From the NCBI GenBank assembly GCA_021789755.1, contig JAJYJD010000229.1, positions 1-5,927 on the forward strand: 5,927 nt of DNA, in the 5' to 3' direction. The notes beneath the pieces are model-generated. The model searched no databases. It was not told the origin of the DNA and saw only the letters and a list, made by a program, of their open reading frames with translations. Shown one piece after another: positions 1 to 5,927 of this stretch. The DNA is from Bacteroidota bacterium. GTDB taxonomy: Bacteria; Bacteroidota; Ignavibacteria; Kryptoniales; JAKASW01. The first letter of the stretch is position 1. Each line of letters opens with the position of its first letter. The translations under genes and the position numbers were made by a program.

Positions 1-1054
1 AAATGCCGATGTCTGTTTTTGAAACCGCCCTGATACCCTCAGCCATCGCGCGGGCAACTTCCTCGCTGACTGCTCCGTACTTCGCGAGCATTTCTTCGGG
101 CACGCCGAGCATCTCCATCTTGGCCTCGTTGCTGTAACTCACTATCGCGCGGTCAAAGTAGGAAGAACTCCCGGAGATATTTGTTATCCGGTGAGATATG
201 TAACCGCCTGTGCAACTTTCCGCGACTGCGATTGTCAGCTTCTTTTGTCTCAGAAGTGCCCCGACGGTTTCCTCGATGTCGACCTCGCCCGCGGAGTAGA
301 TAAACTTCTCTGCCTTGCTCCTAATTTTAACTTCTACACCGGCGATGATTGAATCAGCCTCTTCTTCTGATCCGGCCTTCACCGTTATTCTGAGACGGAC
401 GCCGAACTGGCTGGGGAGGAACGCCAGCTTCGCTTTCCCTCCAAGGAGGCTCTCCATATCACCCAAAAGCTCGAACAGGCTTGATTCCGCAATGCCTGTC
501 GTTTTCAACACCCTGTGTTTGATGACCTGCCCGATGGATTCCAGTTTGAGCCGCGGAATAATATATTCCGTCATTATGTTCCGCATCTCATGCGGCACCC
601 CCGGCATAACGGCAAAAAACTTCCCATCTCTGTTGAACAACAAACCAGGAGCGGTTCCCCAGTTATTCATTAATACCGTGCAGCCTTCGGGGACGAGAGC
701 TTGTTCCTGGTTGACCTTCCTGAGAGGGATGTTCCGTTTTGCAAGCCGGTCTCTCACGTTCTCCAGCACCGAGTTATCCATCACCAGTTTCACACCAAAA
801 AAGTCCGCGACAACTTTTTTCGTAATATCGTCATGCGTCGGTCCGAGTCCGCCGGTCACAAGGAGCGCGTCGAACTCCCGCGTATACTCTCTGAACGCCC
901 GCATTATTTCAGCTTCATCGTCGCCGACGACCAGCGTGCGCACCACGTCGATGCCGATCGCCGAGAGTTTCTCTCCGATAAATGCTGCATTCGAATTCGT
1001 CACCTGCCCTATCAGAATTTCATCCCCGATCGTCAAAATCGCAGCAGTCTTCAT
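1..1054 (-). CDS. cinA: CinA family protein (MoCF-like domain plus nicotinamide-nucleotide amidase domain), 3' end beyond window
   Basis: Reading the minus strand from ATG at 1054-1052 gives 351 codons without a stop up to the window edge. CinA proteins are usually about 410-430 residues, so the last 60-80 are missing. The N-terminal MoCF-like domain (about residues 1-170) shows the family opening MKTAAILTIGDEILIGQVTN, then VTGGLGPTHDD near 66-76 and a VMPGVPHEM block near 149-157. A CinA KH-like linker follows. The C-terminal domain starts near 272 with TIAVAESCTGG, GSSSYFDRAIVSYSN and GAVSEEVARAMAEGIR, and the window stops just before the usual AVTGIAGP motif. In characterised members the C-terminal domain deamidates nicotinamide mononucleotide in NAD recycling and the N-terminal domain hydrolyses ADP-ribose; both activities are inferred here from the family. 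An in-frame TGA at 1087-1085 makes this the first ATG. The pgsA-cinA neighbourhood is common in bacteria (pgsA-cinA-recA in Firmicutes). The family name is historical and does not by itself imply competence. Confidence 0.95.
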   Translation of the reverse strand, partial: MKTAAILTIGDEILIGQVTNSNAAFIGEKLSAIGIDVVRTLVVGDDEAEIMRAFREYTREFDALLVTGGLGPTHDDITKKVVADFFGVKLVMDNSVLENVRDRLAKRNIPLRKVNQEQALVPEGCTVLMNNWGTAPGLLFNRDGKFFAVMPGVPHEMRNIMTEYIIPRLKLESIGQVIKHRVLKTTGIAESSLFELLGDMESLLGGKAKLAFLPSQFGVRLRITVKAGSEEEADSIIAGVEVKIRSKAEKFIYSAGEVDIEETVGALLRQKKLTIAVAESCTGGYISHRITNISGSSSYFDRAIVSYSNEAKMEMLGVPEEMLAKYGAVSEEVARAMAEGIRAVSKTDIGI

Positions 1055-1087
1055 CTCTGGTTTTCCGTCCTGTCGTTCTTTGTTTCA

Positions 1088-1093
1088 ATTATA
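1088..1093 (-). promoter_or_regulatory. Candidate -10 box for cinA
   Basis: The minus strand reads TGTATAATTG here, a perfect TATAAT with 33 nt between the hexamer and the cinA ATG. That would leave a leader of roughly 25-28 nt, which could contain the weak AGGACGG Shine-Dalgarno-like stretch at 1071-1065. No acceptable -35 hexamer is visible at 16-19 nt upstream, and the sequence is not a correctly spaced extended -10. The gap of about 200 nt after pgpA makes a separate cinA promoter plausible, but a lone TATAAT can occur by chance. Confidence 0.4.
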
Positions 1094-1226
1094 CAGTCAG
1101 TCCCGGCGCACGAAGCCCGCGTCTCGCGAGGGATTCCTTGAACAGGGATATTACATGATCATCATCGCATCGTCTCTGATGAATTAATCGGCATGTTGAA
1201 GGGTCCTGCATGGATATGCGCGGCAT
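1089..1226 (-). CDS. Doubtful 45-residue small ORF in the pgpA-cinA gap
   Basis: An ATG at 1226-1224 opens 45 codons ending at TAA 1091-1089, with a second in-frame ATG at 1211-1209. The predicted peptide is Arg/Asp-rich, with a three-Asp run and an arginine-rich C-terminal part, and resembles no family I know. No Shine-Dalgarno is visible. The frame is the same as pgpA and is open from directly behind the pgpA TAG, so it could also be read only by stop readthrough. An open run of about 55 codons at this base composition is not rare by chance. It is listed because it is the only coding candidate in the 202-nt gap; it is most likely non-coding. Confidence 0.1.
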   Translation of the reverse strand: MPRISMQDPSTCRLIHQRRCDDDHVISLFKESLARRGLRAPGLTV

Positions 1227-1256
1227 TCGTCTATTGAAAGAACCGTGAAGTAAGAG

Positions 1257-1784
1257 CTACCTTCCGAAATACAAATAGAGCTGTAAGATGATGTTGGTAT
1301 AGACGCCGCACACGACGTCGTCCATCATTATCGAGATTCCGCCGTTCCGTTTATCGAAATAGCTGGCAGGAAATGGTTTGAAAATATCCAGCATTCTGAA
1401 AAGGAGGAACGCAAACGCCGCAAGAAGAATCCGCTTGGGAAGGAAAAGCAGAGATATCCACATCGCCACAATCTCGTCGATCACGACCCTCGAGGGGTCA
1501 TGGCCGTAGCTGGTTTCCATCCGACCGGCGGAAATCGTTCCCCATCCAAAGAAAAGGATTATCGCAGGGATTATGAAATAGGGTTTCTGAAAATCCGGGA
1601 TGAAGTATACAGCTAAAGCGACAAGTGAGCCAGCGGTACCGGGAGCAACCGGGGAAAGGCCGCTGCCGAGACCGGTAGAGATAAGCCTGTCGATGAAATT
1701 TGGCGCGCGGGAATGACTTACGCTGCCAGCGTCTACGCCAACAGAGCCTCCGGAAGACCCCTCATTCCGATTGTGTTCTTCCAC
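1257..1784 (-). CDS. pgpA: Phosphatidylglycerophosphatase A
   Basis: The 175-residue product removes the phosphate from phosphatidylglycerol phosphate to give phosphatidylglycerol at the inner membrane. PgpA-family motifs appear in order: TGLGSG at 37-42, APGTAGS at 47-53, DPSRVVIDE at 96-104, FRMLDIFKPFP at 129-139 and GGISIMMDDVVCG at 148-160. The acidic DE and DD pairs are the probable Mg-binding residues. Hydrophobic stretches at about 53-63, 70-85, 107-128 and 160-173 are consistent with an integral membrane protein. The start is GTG (1784-1782) behind a weak AGGG; it is the only usable start between the upstream in-frame TAA and the conserved core. It gives about 28 extra, Ser/Gly-rich polar residues ahead of the core. 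The start lies inside pgsA (23-nt overlap), so the enzyme is probably translationally coupled to the synthase that makes its substrate. The stop is TAG. Confidence 0.93.
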   Translation of the reverse strand: MEEHNRNEGSSGGSVGVDAGSVSHSRAPNFIDRLISTGLGSGLSPVAPGTAGSLVALAVYFIPDFQKPYFIIPAIILFFGWGTISAGRMETSYGHDPSRVVIDEIVAMWISLLFLPKRILLAAFAFLLFRMLDIFKPFPASYFDKRNGGISIMMDDVVCGVYTNIILQLYLYFGR

Positions 1785-2367
1785 TGAACGCCCTAAAGGA
1801 AGAGTAGATTACTTTGTAATTCTCTATGAGGTATTGGATTCCTGTACCTAGTGTCAATATGGTGACGAGAAGCATTGAGTAGTACAGGACAGAGGTGTCA
1901 AGAATCGTTTTGAAGGCCGGAAGGAGCTCCGGAACACTTTGCTTCAGAACCAGGGCCAGGAGAACTGCGTAAATGAACAGCATTTGAGAAAACGTCTTGA
2001 CCTTCGCGCTATAGTTGGTGCGCAGCGTCCGCCCTCGCAACTCGGAGAACGAGCGAAGTAATGTTATCGAAATGTCCCTGACTACAATAGCCCATACCAT
2101 CCACCACGCGACCAGGCCCAACCAGGCAAAAGCAATGAAAGCAGCGGACGTCAGAATTTTGTCCGCAAGCGGATCGAGAAATATTCCCCACCTGCTCACT
2201 TTGCCAAGCTTCCTTGCGACCCAACCGTCATACCAGTCTGTCAAGGCTGCAAGGGCGAACACGAGAACAGATACTTGTTTCAGAACAAGACGTTCGCTGA
2301 TCAACAGGACCACAAATATCGGTGTCAGGAGGATTCTAAGGACAGTCAGTTGATTAGGTACCGTCAT
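1762..2367 (-). CDS. pgsA: CDP-diacylglycerol--glycerol-3-phosphate 3-phosphatidyltransferase (PGP synthase)
   Basis: The 201-residue membrane protein belongs to the CDP-alcohol phosphatidyltransferase family. The full signature is present: D44, D47-G48, A51-R52, G61, D65 and D69, i.e. DxxDGxxARx8Gx3Dx3D, with the four aspartates that bind metal and CDP. The start MTVPNQLTVLRILLTPIF is typical of PgsA, as is the length. Hydrophobic helices lie at about 9-24, 32-43, 72-97, 128-142 and 160-178. It should transfer phosphatidyl from CDP-diacylglycerol to glycerol-3-phosphate, giving PGP. Another CDP-alcohol transferase is possible by family alone, but the N-terminus and the overlapping pgpA favour PgsA. 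The ATG is at 2367-2365; no good Shine-Dalgarno precedes it, only GAG directly before the start. The last 23 nt overlap the start of pgpA. Confidence 0.94.
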   Translation of the reverse strand: MTVPNQLTVLRILLTPIFVVLLISERLVLKQVSVLVFALAALTDWYDGWVARKLGKVSRWGIFLDPLADKILTSAAFIAFAWLGLVAWWMVWAIVVRDISITLLRSFSELRGRTLRTNYSAKVKTFSQMLFIYAVLLALVLKQSVPELLPAFKTILDTSVLYYSMLLVTILTLGTGIQYLIENYKVIYSSFRAFSGRTQSE

Positions 2368-2375
2368 CTCGATTC

Positions 2376-2404
2376 AATTTAAGTTTGACTGAAATGGGGT
2401 TCAA
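2376..2404 (-). promoter_or_regulatory. Candidate promoter for pgsA-pgpA
   Basis: On the minus strand TTGAAC (2404-2399) is followed after exactly 17 nt by TAAATT (2381-2376), each matching the sigma-70 consensus at four of six bases. The -10 box lies only 8 nt before the pgsA ATG, so this promoter would give an almost leaderless transcript, in line with the missing Shine-Dalgarno. The match is modest, and another promoter further upstream in the intergenic region is possible. Confidence 0.25.
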
Positions 2405-2418
2405 GTCCGAGGGCTTCT

Positions 2419-2448
2419 TTGACAGCCAAAGCCACTGCGATGTAAATT
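2419..2448 (+). promoter_or_regulatory. Candidate promoter for the amidohydrolase-glnE group
   Basis: A perfect TTGACA at 2419-2424 is followed after 18 nt by TAAATT at 2443-2448 (four of six matches to TATAAT). Transcription would start near 2455, giving a leader of about 39 nt before the ATG at 2494. It sits in the only intergenic space upstream of the rightward group, where a promoter is expected. The -10 box overlaps the left arm of the inverted repeat at 2445-2460. Confidence 0.4.
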
Positions 2449-2460
2449 GCCGGTGCAATT
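2445..2460. repeat. Inverted repeat AATTGC-CGGT-GCAATT
   Basis: Two perfect 6-nt arms (2445-2450 and 2455-2460) flank a 4-nt centre. The element overlaps the end of the candidate -10 box and the predicted start of the rightward transcript, where a repressor operator would sit. It could also form a short hairpin at the 5' end of the mRNA. No run of T follows, so it does not look like a terminator. Six-base arms are short and could be accidental. Confidence 0.35.
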
Positions 2461-2493
2461 GAATTTAAGGCGCGTACGGAATATTTTTAAACA

Positions 2494-3711
2494 ATGACAG
2501 ATGAAATCCTTTCACTTTCAAGGAAAATCCTCCCCGATATTATAAAAATAAGACGAATCCTCCACCAGCATCCGGAGCTGGCCTTTGAAGAGATTGAGAC
2601 CGGGAAGATCATTGCGTCGGAGCTCGGCAAACTGGGCATCAAAGTGAAACGCGGCGTCGGAAAAACCGGACTTGTCGGAGTTTTGACCGGAGAAGGCGGA
2701 GGCGGTGTCGTCGGGCTCAGAGCCGACATGGACGCGCTCCCGATAGCGGAAGAGAGCGGGGTGAGTTTTGCGAGCCGCAACAAGGGAGTGATGCACGCAT
2801 GCGGACACGACTCTCACATGGCAATGCTGCTGGGTGCCGCGAAGATACTGAGTCTGATGAAAGATGACATACGCGGGACAGTGAAGTTCATCTTCCAGCC
2901 GAGCGAGGAGAAGAATCCCGGAGGAGCCGCCGCCATGATCAGGGACGGCGTTCTGGCAGGTCCTGACGTCGATGCCATTTTCGGTCAGCACATTACCACA
3001 GATTTGCCCGTCGGCAGGCTCGGATTCCGGAGCGGTCCGTTAATGGCATCCGCGGACGAAATCTATATCACCGTCTTCGGACGCGGGGGCCACGGCGCAA
3101 AGCCTCATGAAGCCATAGACCCGGTATTCATCAGTGCACAAATCGTGCTGGCCCTTCAGGCGGTGATAACCCGCATGAAAGACCCTCTTGAACCTTCTGT
3201 GCTCACGATCGGTTCGATACACGGAGGCACCGCTACGAACATAATTCCCGATTCAGTCAAGCTTTCCGGTACGCTGAGGACAATGAACGAAACATGGCGC
3301 AAGAAAGCGCTTTATCTTATAGAGAAGACGGCAACCGAATGCGCACGTGCACTAGGCGGAGACTGCAGAGCCGAAGTCAGCCATGGATATCCTGTCCTTG
3401 TGAACTCGGAGCCGGAGACCTCGCTCGCCCGAGAGACGGCGGCAGCGCTCTTCGGCAAAGGATCGGCTGTATCAGTTCCGCCGCAGATGGGAGCCGAGGA
3501 TTTCTCCTATTTCCTTCAAAAGGTACCCGGAAGTTTCTGGTGGGTTGGCGCGGCCAACAAGAAAGCGGGCGCGACTGCATCTATTCACAGCTCCAGGTTC
3601 AGAGTGGACGAGTCGGCCTTCGTGTTCGGCGCAGCTCAATTGGCTTCAGTGACCCTGAATTATCTCTCCAGGAAAGATTCATTCGGAAGCAAGCGTGGAC
3701 GCCGCAGCTAA
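2494..3711 (+). CDS. M20D-family metal-dependent amidohydrolase (N-acyl amino acid / hippurate hydrolase type)
   Basis: The 405-residue product hydrolyses an amide bond, most likely in an N-acylated amino acid or similar conjugate, using two metal ions in the cytoplasm; no signal peptide is seen. Family landmarks are HQHPELAFEE (24-33), RADMDALPI (76-84), HACGHDSH (101-108), FQPSEE (134-139), GRGGHGAKPH (196-205, lid domain), MGAEDFSYF (332-340) and IHSSRFRVDE (364-373). By comparison with plant ILL2-type hydrolases the metal ligands are C103, H105, E139, H166 and H365, all present, and E138 is the likely catalytic base. Substrate cannot be read from sequence: hippurate hydrolase, N-acetyl-amino acid deacetylase and N-acetyl-diaminopimelate deacetylase share these motifs. 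The start is ATG 2494, with an in-frame TAA immediately upstream at 2488-2490; no good Shine-Dalgarno is visible. The basic tail (SKRGRRS) is encoded where the gene overlaps glnE by 17 nt. Confidence 0.93.
   Translation: MTDEILSLSRKILPDIIKIRRILHQHPELAFEEIETGKIIASELGKLGIKVKRGVGKTGLVGVLTGEGGGGVVGLRADMDALPIAEESGVSFASRNKGVMHACGHDSHMAMLLGAAKILSLMKDDIRGTVKFIFQPSEEKNPGGAAAMIRDGVLAGPDVDAIFGQHITTDLPVGRLGFRSGPLMASADEIYITVFGRGGHGAKPHEAIDPVFISAQIVLALQAVITRMKDPLEPSVLTIGSIHGGTATNIIPDSVKLSGTLRTMNETWRKKALYLIEKTATECARALGGDCRAEVSHGYPVLVNSEPETSLARETAAALFGKGSAVSVPPQMGAEDFSYFLQKVPGSFWWVGAANKKAGATASIHSSRFRVDESAFVFGAAQLASVTLNYLSRKDSFGSKRGRRS
3685..3689 (+). promoter_or_regulatory. Ribosome binding site that decides the glnE start
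   Basis: GGAAG lies 5 nt before the GTG at 3695, inside the coding sequence of the upstream hydrolase. The glnE frame has an in-frame TGA at 3656-3658, and GTG is the first conventional start after it. The next in-frame ATG is 47 codons further on, which would remove part of the N-terminal domain. The site supports the GTG start and coupling to the upstream gene. Confidence 0.55.
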
Positions 3712-5927
3712 AGAAAACATCTCTGCCCTGCTGCGCAAAATCTTCGAGCTGATAATCAATTCCGGCGCTGCAATAAACCCGGCAGAGTTCGCGGACAGGC
3801 TGGAACAATCCGCCGCCGCTCTTCCCGATCAGTTCATGACATTGAACAACTTCGAGCGGTTTCTGGCGACCACTCCGAACTCTGCATCGGTTTTGTCGGA
3901 CCTATCCAGGGACCCTAAACTTTTCGCCGATCTTCTTAAGGTCGTATCTGCAAGCCAGTACCTCGCCGATATTCTTGTAAGGCATCCGTCTTATTTCAGG
4001 TTTCTCTTTTCGCCGACAGGAATCGAGTCGCAGCTGCGCCCCGATTCCCTCCTGGCCGAGCTTTCGAACCAGGTCCGCATCTACAAGGAGTCCTCTCACA
4101 AGAATGATTTCGTCAGGAGGATTTACAAACGCGAGATACTCAGGATCGGCGCCCGCGACCTGTGCGGAAGAGACAATCTCGAGACCACGACTCTTCAGAT
4201 ATCCCAGCTCGCCGATTGTATCCTTCAGGTTTTCTTCTCCATTGCCGGCGAAGAGACGAAGACGAAACGCGGCCCGATGAAGGCCTCGGTCAGCTGTATC
4301 GCACTGGGTAAACTGGGTGGGGCTGAGCTCAACTACAGCTCGGACATCGATCTCATTTTCCTTTACTCGAAGGGTAAAGGCCAAGGCGACCCCGAGGCTT
4401 CCGAGGAAGCGAACTATTTTGTCAATGAGCTCATCAAACATTTGACGGCGGAGTCTTCCGAGGGACATCTGTACCGGATCGATCTGCGACTCAGGCCGGA
4501 CGGCACCTCGAGTGCGGCCGCACAAAGCCTCGAAGGGATGATAGCGTATTACGAGTCACGGGGAGAACTGTGGGAAAGACAGATGCTCATCAAAGCACGG
4601 CATGTCGCCGGCGACGAAGACCTCACCCGAATATTCCTCAACCATATCCGTCCGTTTATTTATCCCCGCACCTGGCTCGAGAACCCGATAGATGAAATTC
4701 CCCGCATGAAGATCAGGATCGAAACCGCCAACCCGAACGAATACAACATCAAACTCAGGCGCGGAGGGATTAGAGACATTGAATTTGTCGTCCAGGCCCT
4801 GCAGCTCCTGAACGGCGGCGCCAAGCCCGAGATCCAGACCGGCAACACTCTTCGCGCCTTCAAGCTTCTCGAAAAGAACAAGATCCTCACCAGGCAGGAA
4901 TCAGCCGTCCTCTCAAACGCTTACAAGTTTTTCCGGCTTGTGGAACATCGCCTGCAGCTCTACAGTAACAGGCAAACTCACACAATTCCTTCCGACGCCG
5001 TTGAGTTCAGGAATTTGTCCAAGCGCTGCGGTTACAAGAACGAGCGGAAATTCAGGAATGAATTATTCAACTATTTCGAAACGGTATCGGACCTGTTCAA
5101 CAACGTGTTCCGCATCGAGCAGCCGATAGAGAGAGGTGAGATAGAGCAGCTTCTCGAGGGATCGATAAACGACGAGCGTACACGAAGGGTCCTGGAGAAT
5201 TACGGAATAGTCAGGCTTGAGGAAAGCTATCGTAATGTCCAATTTCTATCGCGCGGCATCACGAGGGCCGGAGATATAGAGTTTCCCTCAGGGGTGACGA
5301 AGGCCTTCCGCGAAGTTGCCCCCCGGCTGTTCGAGGACATCAAGCTCACCGTAGACCAGGACCTTACGCTGAAAAATTTGTCCCGCGTCGTTACGTCGGT
5401 CAAAAGCCTCGAAGTATTCTATAAGTCTCTCGCCGACGACAACTTCAGGAAGCTGATACTTACGCTCTGTTCGAAGGCGACGAGGTTTGTCGATTACCTT
5501 ACCGCTGATCCACTCCTTCTCGATCTGCTCATATCACCGGAGCGTCTGCTCGACGTGGGCACATATCTCTCAGACGATTTGCCCGTATCCCTCGTCAAAG
5601 AGTTCAACGAGATAAAGCTCGGAATGCTCTACCTCCTCGAGGATATTCCACTTTCCGAAACGCATTCAAAATGGAGTATGGTCGCGGAGAAGTTCTTCAT
5701 GGATGCCGTGGACAAAGTGTTCCACAAAAGCAGGCCCATAATCATAGCAGGCGGAAAATTCGGCTCTCACGAAATGTCTTTCATGTCTGACATCGACGTC
5801 GTCTTCATTCTCCCCGACAAACTGAAACAGAGCAAGCCCGCATTCGAGAAGAAGATCCCGGAAATTCAGAAGAACATGCTGGACGCAGACGGGAACCCGG
5901 TATTCACGATAGATCTCAAGCTCAGAC
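3695..5927 (+). CDS. glnE: Bifunctional glutamine synthetase adenylyltransferase / adenylyl-removing enzyme, 3' end beyond window
   Basis: From GTG 3695 the frame is open for 744 codons to the window edge; GlnE proteins are usually about 940-1000 residues, so 200-250 are missing. In the family this enzyme adds and removes AMP on a tyrosine of glutamine synthetase and so tunes ammonia assimilation. The N-terminal (adenylyl-removing) half has EILRIGARDL (147-156), the nucleotidyltransferase core ALGKLGGAELNYSSDIDLIF (203-222; metal aspartates D217 and D219) and RIDLRLRPDG (261-270). It is followed by GELWERQMLIKAR (290-302) and the helical RRGGIRDIEFVVQ block (355-367). The second (adenylylating) half begins around 475-545, and its core is GGKFGSHEMSFMSDIDVVF (686-704; D699 and D701), then IDLKLR at 739-744 where the window ends. 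The spacing of two cores in one chain marks true GlnE rather than a single-domain relative. It overlaps the upstream hydrolase by 17 nt and is probably co-transcribed with it. Confidence 0.95.
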   Translation, partial: MDAAAKENISALLRKIFELIINSGAAINPAEFADRLEQSAAALPDQFMTLNNFERFLATTPNSASVLSDLSRDPKLFADLLKVVSASQYLADILVRHPSYFRFLFSPTGIESQLRPDSLLAELSNQVRIYKESSHKNDFVRRIYKREILRIGARDLCGRDNLETTTLQISQLADCILQVFFSIAGEETKTKRGPMKASVSCIALGKLGGAELNYSSDIDLIFLYSKGKGQGDPEASEEANYFVNELIKHLTAESSEGHLYRIDLRLRPDGTSSAAAQSLEGMIAYYESRGELWERQMLIKARHVAGDEDLTRIFLNHIRPFIYPRTWLENPIDEIPRMKIRIETANPNEYNIKLRRGGIRDIEFVVQALQLLNGGAKPEIQTGNTLRAFKLLEKNKILTRQESAVLSNAYKFFRLVEHRLQLYSNRQTHTIPSDAVEFRNLSKRCGYKNERKFRNELFNYFETVSDLFNNVFRIEQPIERGEIEQLLEGSINDERTRRVLENYGIVRLEESYRNVQFLSRGITRAGDIEFPSGVTKAFREVAPRLFEDIKLTVDQDLTLKNLSRVVTSVKSLEVFYKSLADDNFRKLILTLCSKATRFVDYLTADPLLLDLLISPERLLDVGTYLSDDLPVSLVKEFNEIKLGMLYLLEDIPLSETHSKWSMVAEKFFMDAVDKVFHKSRPIIIAGGKFGSHEMSFMSDIDVVFILPDKLKQSKPAFEKKIPEIQKNMLDADGNPVFTIDLKLR

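Noticed and set aside
1159..1182. Possible hairpin TCATCA ... TGATGA behind pgpA as a terminator
   Set aside because: The six-pair AT-rich stem has a 12-nt loop and no T-tract on the minus strand, so it does not look like an intrinsic terminator.
315..1187. A 290-codon open frame on the plus strand
   Set aside because: It lies antisense to cinA, whose minus-strand product matches the family over its whole length. The plus-strand translation is Ser/Arg/Thr-rich and resembles no known protein.
2371..2469. Near-direct repeat GATTCAATTTAAG (2371-2383) and AATTGAATTTAAG (2457-2469), 11 of 13 identical, flanking the divergent intergenic region
   Set aside because: Both copies are low-complexity AT-rich sequence where such matches arise easily, and there is no dyad or helical-phase relation to a promoter that would make them convincing operators.
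2518..2991. Minus-strand open frame of 157 codons inside the amidohydrolase
   Set aside because: It runs across the RADMD and HACGHD motifs of the real gene, and its translation looks random.
3902..4525. A 207-codon open frame on the minus strand inside glnE
   Set aside because: It is antisense to the conserved first catalytic core of GlnE and is explained by codon bias of that gene; it has no recognisable domain or promoter context.

Overview
The window looks like an ordinary bacterial chromosome segment, with two gene groups transcribed away from each other from a 126-bp intergenic region at 2368-2493. I see no RNA gene, CRISPR array, insertion sequence or prophage gene. Base composition is balanced to moderately GC-rich in the genes and AT-rich between them. 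Two of the starts (pgsA and the M20 hydrolase) lack a clear Shine-Dalgarno, and glnE is a two-core protein. Together these fit a member of the Bacteroidota/Chlorobiota/Ignavibacteriota (FCB) side of the tree, but this placement is a guess from gene style, not a demonstrated assignment.

Leftward group (minus strand): pgsA (phosphatidylglycerophosphate synthase, 2367-1762) overlaps pgpA (phosphatidylglycerophosphatase A, 1784-1257) by 23 nt. The pair encodes the last two steps of phosphatidylglycerol synthesis: CDP-diacylglycerol plus glycerol-3-phosphate gives PGP, then PG. After a 202-nt gap, which holds a TATAAT box and a doubtful 45-codon reading frame, comes cinA (1054 to beyond base 1). 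It carries the N-terminal MoCF-like domain, the linker, and the start of the C-terminal NMN-amidase domain; the window edge cuts off its end.

Rightward group (plus strand): an M20D-type metal-dependent amidohydrolase (2494-3711) with all expected metal ligands overlaps by 17 nt a glnE homologue (3695 to beyond 5927). The glnE product is the bifunctional adenylyltransferase/adenylyl-removing enzyme that controls glutamine synthetase. Its first nucleotidyltransferase core is complete; the window ends inside the second one.

The genes are recognisable housekeeping families. I did not find a convincing undescribed system. The most useful second looks are the amidohydrolase-glnE overlap, the altered second core of GlnE, the inverted repeat in the divergent intergenic region, and the open frame behind the pgpA amber stop.
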